64,000 nt of DNA from Opitutaceae bacterium (GTDB lineage Bacteria; Verrucomicrobiota; Verrucomicrobiia; Opitutales; Opitutaceae). The notes below the pieces were generated by a model. It ran no database searches and was not told the DNA's origin. It saw nothing but the letters and a program-made list of their open reading frames with translations. Both the position numbers and the translations under genes were made by a program. The stretch spans positions 299,727 through 363,726 of the forward strand of contig JANQRT010000068.1 in assembly GCA_028284385.1 (NCBI GenBank). The letters are read 5' to 3'. Positions 34,255 to 42,807 of this stretch are shown here, piece after piece (position 1 is the first letter of the stretch; every line of letters starts with the position of its first letter).

Positions 34255-35964
34255 TCAGCTCGAAACCCATTTTTTCAGAATGTTTCGCAATGCTCTGTGC
34301 TCGAGAGGCTTGGGTAGGTAGTCATCCATGCCGGCATCGATGCACTTCTGCCTATCGCCAGCCATGGCCATGGCGGTTAGGGCGATGATGACAGATCGGT
34401 TGCCATTGTTTTCGTTGCTTCGAATTTCTCGAGTAGCTTCAAAGCCATCCATCTCAGGCATTTCGCAATCCATGAAGATAAGGTCGTAGCAGACGGACGA
34501 GGTCGCCTCGACAGCTTCGATGCCGTTTCCAACGGTGTCCGCATGCAAACCGAATTTCTCCAGCATGTGGGTTATCAGCTTCTGGTTTCCGCTGTTATCC
34601 TCCACCACGAGTGTTTTAACCCCGCTGTAGATCGCCTTTATTTCCTCGTCGGGCTCGAGCATTTCAAGGTCTTCTTCCTTGCCGGAACTTGGCTCAAGCA
34701 TGGCTGTGAATATGAAGGTGGAGCCTTTTCCCTCTTCGCTCTTGATCTGGATGTCCCCCCCCATCATTTCGGCTAGGCTTTTGGAGATGACCAGACCCAG
34801 ACCAGTCCCTCCGTATTTTCGTTTGGTAGAGGAATCCGCCTGCTTAAAGGGTTGGAATAGTTGCTTCCTGACATCCTCGTTGATGCCGATTCCAGTGTCT
34901 TCGACCTCAATGACGATCAATGCCGTTTCGTCGGGATGAACGATCTGGGAAACCTTGATTTCGACATGCCCTTCGGGAGTGAATTTGATAGCATTGCCGA
35001 CAAGATTGAGAATCACCTGACGCGTCTTGCCTGGATCGCCAATCACGTATTCCGGAACGCCTTCCGAATAGGTTTTCAAAAGCTTCAAGTTCTTGCCCAT
35101 GGCGATGGGCTTGGTCACGTCGATCACTTCCTTGATCAAGGTCCTCAGGTTGAAGGTCACGATTTCCAGCTGCTCGCGCCCGGCTTCGATTTTGGAAAAG
35201 TCCAGGATGTCGTTGATAATGCCCAGCAGATTGTCTCCTGAATTGCGGATCGTCTCCACGAAGTCTTCCTGTTCGGTATCCAATTCGGTTTCCAACAGAA
35301 GACTGGCGAATCCAATGACCCCGTTCATGGGCGTCCTTAACTCATGACTCATCATGGCTAGAAATTCGCTTTTGGTCTGGCTTGCCTTTTCCGCCTCCTC
35401 TTTGGCCTTCAAGTAGGCTGCCGTACGTCGCTCTACGGTTTCCTCCAGCCGCTTGTTCTGGTCTTTGAGCTGATTTCTCAGGATCAGGCTGTCCAAGGTG
35501 GTGGCCATGGCCGTGAGCATAAGAGAAATCTCCGTCAGGATCAGATTCGAATGCTGAACTCTGTCGTCAGGAAAATGCGCTACGAACATCCCTAAGGTTC
35601 GTTCCTTGGTGCTCAAGGCGTGCATGAACAAATGGTATCCATTTTCTGGATCTTCCCATATGAAGTTGCGTTGCTGCTTCAGAGCCCAAGCGAAGGTTCC
35701 GGTTTTTATGGAGTGGTGGACGATTTCCGGCAGTTGTCCGTACTCGTCCTGCTCTTTGGTGGGAAAAAGTTCAAACGCTCCATCGGCTGGGCTCACCATC
35801 CAGCAGCCTTTGTGCGGAAAGTAGTGGATAGCGTCGATTTCGCTCTCCGTGATCTGAATCACTTCGCGAATGCTGGCCGCTTCTCTTAGCTTGCGATGAA
35901 ATAGATCGAGCATCTCGAACCTGCCAACAATCTGTTCGAATTTTTCCTGCTGCTCGTTATCCAT
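34255..35964 (-). CDS. Hybrid sensor histidine kinase with GAF-like input and receiver
   Basis: The 569-residue protein has no transmembrane helix. A GAF-like sensor domain occupies about 15-165, a coiled coil 165-198, HisKA with H-box MMSHELRTPMNG (His 207), HATPase with NLVGNAIKFTPEG, DTGIGI and GGTGLGL, then a receiver domain (about 448-569) with phospho-Asp 499 in LIFMDCEMPEMDG and Lys in LPKPLE. The kinase therefore senses a cytoplasmic signal and passes phosphate to its own receiver. It starts 31 bases after the HDOD gene on the same strand, so both probably belong to one signalling operon. Output partner not identified. Confidence 0.93.
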   Translation of the reverse strand: MDNEQQEKFEQIVGRFEMLDLFHRKLREAASIREVIQITESEIDAIHYFPHKGCWMVSPADGAFELFPTKEQDEYGQLPEIVHHSIKTGTFAWALKQQRNFIWEDPENGYHLFMHALSTKERTLGMFVAHFPDDRVQHSNLILTEISLMLTAMATTLDSLILRNQLKDQNKRLEETVERRTAAYLKAKEEAEKASQTKSEFLAMMSHELRTPMNGVIGFASLLLETELDTEQEDFVETIRNSGDNLLGIINDILDFSKIEAGREQLEIVTFNLRTLIKEVIDVTKPIAMGKNLKLLKTYSEGVPEYVIGDPGKTRQVILNLVGNAIKFTPEGHVEIKVSQIVHPDETALIVIEVEDTGIGINEDVRKQLFQPFKQADSSTKRKYGGTGLGLVISKSLAEMMGGDIQIKSEEGKGSTFIFTAMLEPSSGKEEDLEMLEPDEEIKAIYSGVKTLVVEDNSGNQKLITHMLEKFGLHADTVGNGIEAVEATSSVCYDLIFMDCEMPEMDGFEATREIRSNENNGNRSVIIALTAMAMAGDRQKCIDAGMDDYLPKPLEHRALRNILKKWVSS

Positions 35965-35995
35965 GGACGTTTACTGCTGGTTCCTCGGCTCTCGA

Positions 35996-36850
35996 TCAGT
36001 TTTTCTTTTGCAGGAAGATGCTGCAGACTTCCTCGTACTGCCTTTGCAGTTCTTCGACAATGTAAAACAGGCTGGATTCATCGAGTCCACTATGGCCCCA
36101 AGCCGCCTCCGAAAAGGTTGGAATGTAGCGTTCGCCAGTAAATCCCATTCCTAACGCTTCGGTCAGAAAATCCGCCAGGTGAATCAGGCTCGCGTCTCTG
36201 GCTGATATTTTAGCTAAAACCGGTTTAATGTGGGCCGCTACCAATTCGGAGAGCGAATCGGGAAGCTTCCAGCCTGACAAGAGAGCTCCTCCAACATCGG
36301 CGTGATTAAAGCCTAGGATCTCGGTTTCAATGTGATGCTGATGCACTTCCCTTTTTCGCGAAAGCGATATGATCTCCATGGCTTTCTCAGGCTCCTCCCT
36401 GTAGATGATGAGCCGGCCGATCTTGTGCAGCAGCCCTCCAAGGAAGAATCGCTCCGAATTGGCTTCACGCAACTCCAGGGCCATGATTCTCGCGCAGAGG
36501 CCGCAAGCGATGCTTTTGCGCCAGAACTGCTCCATGTTGACCAGGTCGTCCGGTATCCCGGTAAAGATATCCATGATGCAGGTCGATAGAGCCATGTTTT
36601 TGAACTGCTGAAGTCCGATAACCGTCAGCGCGTCGGGAATAGTGGATACCTCACTGGGATATCCATAAAACGCGCTGTTCGCCAATCTCAGCAGGCGGGC
36701 GCTCAGTCCCTGGTCGTTGAGGATGATTTTACCCATGTCGTCAAAGGACGTATCCGGGTCCTCTACTGCCTCCTGGATTTTGCTATAAACGGTCGGAAGC
36801 GTGGGCATCCTATCGGATTTAGAGACCAGACGCTCTAGCTTGGGATTCAT
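35996..36850 (-). CDS. HDOD-domain protein
   Basis: The 284-residue protein matches the HDOD family: MPTLPTVYSKIQEAVEDPD, DQGLSARLLRLANSAFYGYP, VIGLQQFKNMALSTCI, and FLGGLLHKIGRLI. HDOD proteins are HD-related but usually lack the metal-binding pair and act as scaffolds in signalling networks. The ATG at 36850 overlaps the stop of the upstream small gene (ATGA) and has a near-perfect ribosome binding site, AAAGGAGG, 7 bases ahead. A longer frame extends upstream but reads through that gene out of phase, so this start is well supported. Confidence 0.9.
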   Translation of the reverse strand: MNPKLERLVSKSDRMPTLPTVYSKIQEAVEDPDTSFDDMGKIILNDQGLSARLLRLANSAFYGYPSEVSTIPDALTVIGLQQFKNMALSTCIMDIFTGIPDDLVNMEQFWRKSIACGLCARIMALELREANSERFFLGGLLHKIGRLIIYREEPEKAMEIISLSRKREVHQHHIETEILGFNHADVGGALLSGWKLPDSLSELVAAHIKPVLAKISARDASLIHLADFLTEALGMGFTGERYIPTFSEAAWGHSGLDESSLFYIVEELQRQYEEVCSIFLQKKN

Positions 36851-37194
36851 TGAGCATCCTCCTTTCGCTTGGCGGCGATGGCCTCTTTCTGGATGCAGAA
36901 TTTTCGGATAATCTCCACCGCAGGATGGGTCGATTTGACGAGTTTGAATCGCTCGTTCACGACACGCTCCGCCTTTTCGAGAATGCTGGGTGAGAACTGG
37001 TCTAGGTTGATGCGCTCTTCCTCCTCGTCGTCGTCCTCGATTTCCACATTGGGAATGCCCCACATTTGCAGGATGTCGACGTGCCTATTCTCTAGCTCCA
37101 CGCCCTTCTTGAAAAGAATCTGGCCATCTAGATTGAATACGTCGCTTGAAAGAACCATACCTTCTTCCAGCTCGTGAGGTTTTTTGAGAGACAT
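36847..37194 (-). CDS. Small acidic protein with HD-GYP-associated N-terminal pattern
   Basis: The 115-residue protein begins with HELEEGMVLSSDVFNLDGQILFKKGVELENRHVDIL, a pattern that precedes HD-GYP phosphodiesterase domains, but no HD-GYP follows. A run of acidic residues (DDDEEEE) leads into a helical C-terminus. It overlaps the HDOD gene by 4 bases. Together they look like a split version of a signalling protein: input-type module plus HDOD scaffold plus hybrid kinase downstream. The function is inferred. Confidence 0.7.
   Translation of the reverse strand: MSLKKPHELEEGMVLSSDVFNLDGQILFKKGVELENRHVDILQMWGIPNVEIEDDDEEEERINLDQFSPSILEKAERVVNERFKLVKSTHPAVEIIRKFCIQKEAIAAKRKEDAQ
36858..36865 (-). 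promoter_or_regulatory. Ribosome binding site of the HDOD gene
   Basis: AAAGGAGG on the minus strand lies 7 bases before the ATG at 36850, inside the end of the upstream gene. It is the best anti-rRNA match I noticed in this window and fixes the HDOD start. Confidence 0.85.
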
Positions 37195-37323
37195 ACCGTA
37201 GCGTTAAGAGTTGGATGTGACTGTATGTTCCTTGTTTTACGTTTTCAAGTTATGAACTCGGAAATTCTGAATTCGGCGATAAGAACCCTTAAATGAGGTA
37301 AGGAAAATTTCCCTACGACAAGT

Positions 37324-39231
37324 TTACTCGAGTTCTTCAAGCTCGATAGCATTCCCGCTTCTCCAAAATCTAAGGGGGACAATGGGCAAAAGCAGGACGA
37401 TGAGATTCAATGCCAGAAAACCTTGAAACAAGAGAAGAGAGACGAAACCGGAATGACTTTGCGTTGAATCCAGTTTTCCAATACCCCAACCAATAAACGC
37501 CCATGCGGCAATGAGATTTCCGCATATGGCTAGCATCATCCCAGAGCGTGGGCCCAGATAGTTTCCCCAACGGCACTGCGTCACGATCAGGCACCAGGCG
37601 GTGGCTGCCAGCAATCCGTTTTCCCGTTTATCCCATCCCCAGAAAACTCCGTACTCGAAATTCGAGTGAAGGCTTTCAAACACAATGCCGCCAAAGCCGA
37701 CTAGCAAAGCCGCTAGCGTGAGCTCGTTGATCGTTTTCGTGGTTTGCGTGACGCTGATCGTATCCAGGATATCGGTAAGCATGGCCCTGAAAATCCAGAT
37801 GATGCTGATGGAGCCGATGGTGAACATAAGAGCGAAACAAAGATTGGCTCCCAGATGATGGAGCTTGATCAAAAGGGTCGCTCCTTCGGCCCACGACTCT
37901 CGCATGAAAGCGTTTCCATGCAGACTCTGAAATTGAACGACGAATAACGCGACCAGCGCGGCCAGCGAGGCCGCCGTGTAGTAGATGCCAGAGCGTCTGG
38001 CTATTTCAAAGGCAAGGCACACCACGACTGCAAACAAGCTCATCAGAATAGCTGACGAATGTAGATTGAAGATCACGGTTTCTCCGATGATAGAGAGCCA
38101 AAGGAAGCTGCCTAACGCGTGAATCGCCAAGCTGGCTGCCATGAGAGCGAGACTGGACTGTTCGAGCCAAGCAGTAGGGCGTATCCAATGAATAATTGCC
38201 ACCAGCAAAGCGATTGCGTAGCTGACGAAAGCGATTGAGAAGGGTTGCAGGGAGTTGAAGAAATGCTCGTAGCCGGCTTTTTTGCCGGCTTGCCTATCTA
38301 GCGAATCGATTCCGCTGAGGATTTTTTTCGCAGCGTCATTGAATCCCTCGATTTCGCCAGTTCTTCCGGCCTCCACTAGTTGGGCGTACAGGAGAGCCAT
38401 CTCGTTTTGCTCGTTTCGCTGTATCAGTAAATCAAGCGCGGAACCAAGCTTTGCCCATTCGATTTTGCCACTATCGGTTTCATGCAGTAGCGGTGAAATG
38501 CGAGCGGTCTGTTCCCAGTCCTGAAATTCATACCAGGTCGTCATCATTTCTTCGTAGTCCCGTTCCTCGAATGGCTGACCGGCTTCTCTAGCTTCCAACG
38601 CCTGGGTCCCTTTGGCGACTATGGTTTCCAGGCTTTCGATTCTCTCCAGCGGACTGCGTGTTCCTGTCGAGAGGGAAGACCCCAGCAATTGGAAAGTGGA
38701 AACCGAATCCTGGAGACGAATGATATCCTTTTGAAATTCGTTTCGAGCCTCGGGGCTTTGCTCCAAGGCGTCGGTGGCCTGGATTTCAATGCGTTCCAAG
38801 TACGGACTTAGTTCATCGTACGAATAGTATAAGGCGTCTGGACCTAGATCTACAAAACGCTTCAAGCTGAATTTGGATTGATCTTCTGTAGGCAGCGGTC
38901 GGCGCTTCAGATTCGATTGTATTTGAGGATTGGTTACGATAAAAATTCTTCGAGTAGCCGCCTTTTCGGGATCAATGAGTATTTCGAATAGCCAGGCTAT
39001 TGCCGACTGGTCTTCGGAATCGCTCCAGTCGAAGCTGGAATTGCCGCTTATGCGCTGCAAGGCGTCTCTGGCCACGCTATCCCAAGGCAAAATCCGCCCG
39101 TCGAGGGATACCGGAATGCTGGCGAAGAGTCTTAGATTGTAATCGGATTGTGGAAGGCTCAGCCCGAAACGCAATGCGGCAAAGCAGACAACCAGGAATA
39201 CGGCAATGATTGAAGGAATGAATTTCTTCAT
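37324..39231 (-). CDS. Cytochrome c biogenesis protein CcsA/ResC-type, with long periplasmic insert
   Basis: The 635-residue protein has one N-terminal TM, a large extracytoplasmic region (about 30-330, starting PVSLDGRILPWDSVARDALQRI) and at least eight C-terminal TM helices of the CcmF/CcsA family. The heme-handling tryptophan-rich segment is FEYGVFWGWDKRENGLLAATAW, which departs from the usual WGxxWxWDPKE pattern by having Gly/Phe and KREN. CcsA and ResB form the System II heme-delivery complex for c-type cytochromes. It overlaps the ResB-like gene by 4 bases. Cytochromes that need it include the PSCyt protein near 4.8 kb. Confidence 0.87.
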   Translation of the reverse strand: MKKFIPSIIAVFLVVCFAALRFGLSLPQSDYNLRLFASIPVSLDGRILPWDSVARDALQRISGNSSFDWSDSEDQSAIAWLFEILIDPEKAATRRIFIVTNPQIQSNLKRRPLPTEDQSKFSLKRFVDLGPDALYYSYDELSPYLERIEIQATDALEQSPEARNEFQKDIIRLQDSVSTFQLLGSSLSTGTRSPLERIESLETIVAKGTQALEAREAGQPFEERDYEEMMTTWYEFQDWEQTARISPLLHETDSGKIEWAKLGSALDLLIQRNEQNEMALLYAQLVEAGRTGEIEGFNDAAKKILSGIDSLDRQAGKKAGYEHFFNSLQPFSIAFVSYAIALLVAIIHWIRPTAWLEQSSLALMAASLAIHALGSFLWLSIIGETVIFNLHSSAILMSLFAVVVCLAFEIARRSGIYYTAASLAALVALFVVQFQSLHGNAFMRESWAEGATLLIKLHHLGANLCFALMFTIGSISIIWIFRAMLTDILDTISVTQTTKTINELTLAALLVGFGGIVFESLHSNFEYGVFWGWDKRENGLLAATAWCLIVTQCRWGNYLGPRSGMMLAICGNLIAAWAFIGWGIGKLDSTQSHSGFVSLLLFQGFLALNLIVLLLPIVPLRFWRSGNAIELEELE

Positions 39232-40379
39232 TTCTGAATGTATCTGAGCTCAACTTCCCGCCAAATCTGACTTCCTAGAAAAATCGCCGCGCCTAGGACA
39301 GTCATTAGCAGGGATCCGTACTGAGCGGTCCGAGTAGGATTGCGGACGACACGAAGCCGTGACTGGTTCGCTGCAGGCTCGATGCTATCAATAGCGTGCA
39401 GCGAGAAGCCTTGGCGAAACACAGGCTGATGTCTTCGGATGGTTGGCTCAGGCTCTTCTTCCGATTGGTCGCCAAAGCGAATCTTGATCGATTTGGAATC
39501 CCTTGTCTCGTCGTCGCTCCGCTCATGAGCGATTTCCACCATCGTTAGAGAGAATGGCAAGAATCCTCGCTCATGCCTTAGATGCAAGGCGTATTCTTTC
39601 TCTTGATACGAAAAGATTTGTGGTCCCCATCCATCGACTAGGAGCCAAGTCCCAAGGACCTCGTCGGTCTGGTGGTTGAAGAGAGTCACCAGCGCTGCAG
39701 GGCGATTGACGTCGTTTTCCTTGCCGGACTTTGGCAAGGGTGTGGCGTAGGTCTCCGATCCAAGACCGTTACTGGCTAGCAAGGCGTTTCGCGGCGTTAT
39801 GCTGCGACGAGCAGCGAGTTGAGAATTAGGCAGAAAACGATTAACGCTTACGGTGAAGGGAAGGTCCGGGATGTTGGCTCCTATGCGCCTTTCCAGCATG
39901 TCTTGCGAGATCACATGAGCCCGATCTGCAGTCTCGGAGACTCCTCGCTCGTAAACGACCAGTTCGACTTTCTTCGGGTTCTCGAACGCATTGGTTTCCC
40001 TTGCCAGCGATAGCGTGGCTATGCCTTCTTTCGAGGTCAGGCTAGCGATGAAAAGACTGGCAATGAGGAAAGTGAAACCCCCTTTGACCAGAAAGGATTG
40101 GAGAAACGAGAAAGAGAAGGCGGCCGTCACGACCAGGCTCGAGGCAAGATTCATGAATAGAACGAAGCCAATCATGTAGCCGCCTGGCAAATACGGTAGA
40201 TAGATTTCGTTGTCGGGAACTTGCCAATACACGAAGGCCGCATAGAAATACTTGTCGATGACGCCTCTCAGGCCAATCGAATCCTGTTCCATGGCGGCGA
40301 AGAAAAGCAGAAGAATAGCGACAACGAGACAGCTTACCGTGATTTGACGAGAAGCTATGAGCTTTAAAGTGGACTTCAT
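39228..40379 (-). CDS. ResB-like cytochrome c biogenesis protein
   Basis: The 383-residue protein has four hydrophobic segments (about 13-30, 40-55, 68-90, 95-112), then a soluble extracytoplasmic part and a C-terminal TM (LLMTVLGAAIFLGSQIW). The order and a late strand region (QEKEYALHLRHERGFLPFSLTMVEIAHER) fit the ResB-like family that pairs with CcsA in System II. It is shorter than classical ResB (about 450-600 residues). Operon: lipoprotein, then this gene, then ccsA, all minus strand and nearly abutting. Confidence 0.82.
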   Translation of the reverse strand: MKSTLKLIASRQITVSCLVVAILLLFFAAMEQDSIGLRGVIDKYFYAAFVYWQVPDNEIYLPYLPGGYMIGFVLFMNLASSLVVTAAFSFSFLQSFLVKGGFTFLIASLFIASLTSKEGIATLSLARETNAFENPKKVELVVYERGVSETADRAHVISQDMLERRIGANIPDLPFTVSVNRFLPNSQLAARRSITPRNALLASNGLGSETYATPLPKSGKENDVNRPAALVTLFNHQTDEVLGTWLLVDGWGPQIFSYQEKEYALHLRHERGFLPFSLTMVEIAHERSDDETRDSKSIKIRFGDQSEEEPEPTIRRHQPVFRQGFSLHAIDSIEPAANQSRLRVVRNPTRTAQYGSLLMTVLGAAIFLGSQIWREVELRYIQK

Positions 40380-40389
40380 TCTCGACTCT

Positions 40390-41457
40390 TCACCCTTTAC
40401 TTTCCGATTCGAACGCGACGGAGTTGAGCAGGCCTTTGAACCGGTTTCTTTGGGTTTCTATTAAAAAAGGATCTCCTCTCATCTTGAAAAACCAGGTCGT
40501 GTTGTTTCGGTTCAGTATTGCCGCTAGTATTCGGTCGGACGCCACTTCCTTTTCGCTTTCCGTTTCAGGTTTCAAATCGAACAGCAGGAACTCGAGCTCC
40601 CCGCTGCTTAGCCTTGAAGCCTTTCTCGCTATTTGTCTGCTAGTCCATTCAGAGAGTCCAACCTGCCTCCGCCATCGGTTTACATTGGCCATGATGCCTC
40701 CGGATTCGCCGGGAAAAGCGGATATGGAGAAATTGGCAACGGGGTGTCCTTCGATTTTTATGGAGTAATTGGCGACGCGATAAGGAGAGTTGGGCAGGGG
40801 AGTCCAGCCTTCTGGAGCTTCGAACTTAAGATTCGATGCCGTATCCAAATTTCCACTCTCGATAGCCACTCCTTTCGATTTGGTGAAAGAGAGGCTTCTG
40901 AGAAACGCGTAGAATTGACTCGCTTGGGCTTCCACGACTTCCGCGTCTCCTGAGATTTTGATCTGCCAGGATTGATCTTCGTTTCTAAAATAGGCTCCGA
41001 TAGTTCTTAGGTTCTTTTCGGCAGACGCTTCCGTTTTGATGTCCAGAATTTCCATTTCGAATTCTCCGATTTGCCGATTGGAAAGCTGCGAATCCAGTTC
41101 TCGTCGAGAGGCCGGTTTTAGATTCAATTGGGCCCGCCAGTTGTTGGCGACTTGAATAAGCTGCCCTGCTTCTCCAGGCAGTGAAGAGACAGAGATGTCT
41201 ACGGAGAGATCCGAATTGTTTGGGCTGTATTGAAAATTTCCCTTTCTAAAGGCGGTGAGCGGTAGCGGTTCCCAGGATTCGGGCTTTAGCCAGTTGATTT
41301 GAGGAGCGGTTCCGTCTGGACTTCGGCCGGATGCGATCAATTCGTCGAGCTCTTCCTTCGGTACGTCGTAGGAGGTGATTTCCGACTTTCCGCATCCTGA
41401 CAGTAGCAGGGCCATTCCCGCCAGCGCCCATACGAGTTGAACGACCGATAGTCTCAT
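40390..41457 (-). CDS. Lipoprotein with two tandem copies of one domain
   Basis: The 355-residue product has a lipobox (ALAGMALLLSGC, Cys near 22). The mature part is a duplication: copy 1 (about 55-195) runs from SWEPLPLTAFRKGNFQYS through SLPGEAGQLIQVANNWRAQLNL to FYAFLRSLSF, and copy 2 (about 210-350) from GWTPLPNSPYRVANYSIK through AFPGESGGIMANVNRWRRQVGL to FKGLLNSVAF. I know no family name. It is the first gene of the ResB-CcsA operon, 10 bases upstream, so a role in periplasmic cytochrome assembly or heme handling is likely but unproven. Confidence 0.85.
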   Translation of the reverse strand: MRLSVVQLVWALAGMALLLSGCGKSEITSYDVPKEELDELIASGRSPDGTAPQINWLKPESWEPLPLTAFRKGNFQYSPNNSDLSVDISVSSLPGEAGQLIQVANNWRAQLNLKPASRRELDSQLSNRQIGEFEMEILDIKTEASAEKNLRTIGAYFRNEDQSWQIKISGDAEVVEAQASQFYAFLRSLSFTKSKGVAIESGNLDTASNLKFEAPEGWTPLPNSPYRVANYSIKIEGHPVANFSISAFPGESGGIMANVNRWRRQVGLSEWTSRQIARKASRLSSGELEFLLFDLKPETESEKEVASDRILAAILNRNNTTWFFKMRGDPFLIETQRNRFKGLLNSVAFESESKG

Positions 41458-41560
41458 AAAACGGGAGCAGCTAATGGGGATTCCCGTGAAGAGGCAAGCC
41501 GGAGTCTGCTTCGATAGGAATTATTGCCAAACCTTCATCAGCCGCTAAATTCCCGGGCCT

Positions 41561-42742
41561 ATGCTCAAAAAGGAATCATCGCTGGACCGCGTTTTAGGGC
41601 GTATTGATACTCTCGACACAATCAATCTGACGAACCTGGCCCAGCGGTTGGCGCGCGAAAGAGCCTTGCTGGAAACGATTTTCGATACGGCTCTGGAGGG
41701 AATCATGGTGGTGGATGGCCAAGGAATTGTCCATTTCGCCAATGCGGCGAGCCGAAAGATGGCTGGGATTAAGGAAAAGGATATCGGAGTCGTTCCCCTA
41801 TGGCGATTGGTTCCAGGACTTCGCGATTCATTGGGCTTGTCGGAGGGCCAGCCGCTCGAGTCCTCGGTCACCTCGCGCGAGCTTGAACTGACTTACCCTG
41901 AAAAACGCTATGTGAGGCTCTATATCCTTCCCATCGAAGAGGAGGGCGATCTGCAGGAGCTTGAAAGCATAAGAGACCGGTTTGTCGTCATCATCTCGGA
42001 TATCACTCGGGAGAAACTAACCAATGAGGAGCAGATTGAATCCGAAAAGGTTTCATCGATTCTTTTGCTAGCCGCAGGCGTTGCCCATGAGCTGGGCAAT
42101 CCTTTGAATTCCATTACCATTCACCTTCAGCTTCTGGAGAGGCGATTGAAGAAGATGAAGGGAAAGGAAGCTGCCAAGCTTCAGGACTCTGTGGAAATCT
42201 GTCGGAGCGAGGTGGACCGGCTTGATGGGATTATCGATAATTTTCTCGAGGCCATACGCCCTCGAGAGCCGGACGTTCAGGTGATTGACTTGAATGAGCC
42301 GCTAAGCGACGTGCTTCAGTTTTACGCCAACGAGCTGAGCGATCGGGAGATCAGCGTGGAAGTCGAAGTCGGCTCGGAGCCGCCGGTGGTTGCAGCGGAT
42401 CGAAATCAAATGAAGCAGGCGTTCTTCAACGTTATAAAAAACGCGGTCGAGGCCATGGAGCCGGGTGGCGTATTGACGGTGAAGAACCGTTTCGACGATG
42501 AAAGCGTGTATTTGGAATTCAGCGATTCGGGCAGTGGGATCGGGCAGGAAGAGCTGCCTCGCGTCTTCGAACCTTTTCATACCAGCAAAAAGACGGGCAC
42601 CGGCCTTGGACTGATGATCGTCCAGCGTATCATGAGAGATCATGGGGGACAGATTGGCATAGATAGCAAGGAAAAGGTTGGAACCGTAGTAACGCTCGAA
42701 TTCCCTAAGCATTCGAAGAAATTTCGCATGCTGGAAAGTTGA
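41561..42742 (+). CDS. Soluble PAS-containing sensor histidine kinase
   Basis: The 393-residue protein has no TM helix. A PAS-type domain (about 32-155, ETIFDTALEGIMVVDGQGIVHFANAAS) is followed by HisKA with VAHELGNPLNSITIHLQLL (His 176), and a HATPase_c domain with FFNVIKNAVEAMEPGG (N-box), DSGSGI (G1) and TGTGLGLMIVQRI (G2). The layout is that of NtrB-type kinases. It lies 65 bases before an NtrC-type regulator on the same strand, so the two are a two-component pair. The signal is cytoplasmic and unknown. Confidence 0.93.
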   Translation: MLKKESSLDRVLGRIDTLDTINLTNLAQRLARERALLETIFDTALEGIMVVDGQGIVHFANAASRKMAGIKEKDIGVVPLWRLVPGLRDSLGLSEGQPLESSVTSRELELTYPEKRYVRLYILPIEEEGDLQELESIRDRFVVIISDITREKLTNEEQIESEKVSSILLLAAGVAHELGNPLNSITIHLQLLERRLKKMKGKEAAKLQDSVEICRSEVDRLDGIIDNFLEAIRPREPDVQVIDLNEPLSDVLQFYANELSDREISVEVEVGSEPPVVAADRNQMKQAFFNVIKNAVEAMEPGGVLTVKNRFDDESVYLEFSDSGSGIGQEELPRVFEPFHTSKKTGTGLGLMIVQRIMRDHGGQIGIDSKEKVGTVVTLEFPKHSKKFRMLES

Positions 42743-42807
42743 ATTTAAGGAAAACGTGACATTTTTTCCCATTGACCTAACGGGTTTATTGGAGAAGATA
42801 AGAAGCC

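Noticed and set aside
36851..37063. 71-residue N-terminal extension of the HDOD protein
   Set aside because: The extension is an out-of-frame reading of the upstream 115-residue gene; a strong ribosome binding site supports the start at 36850.
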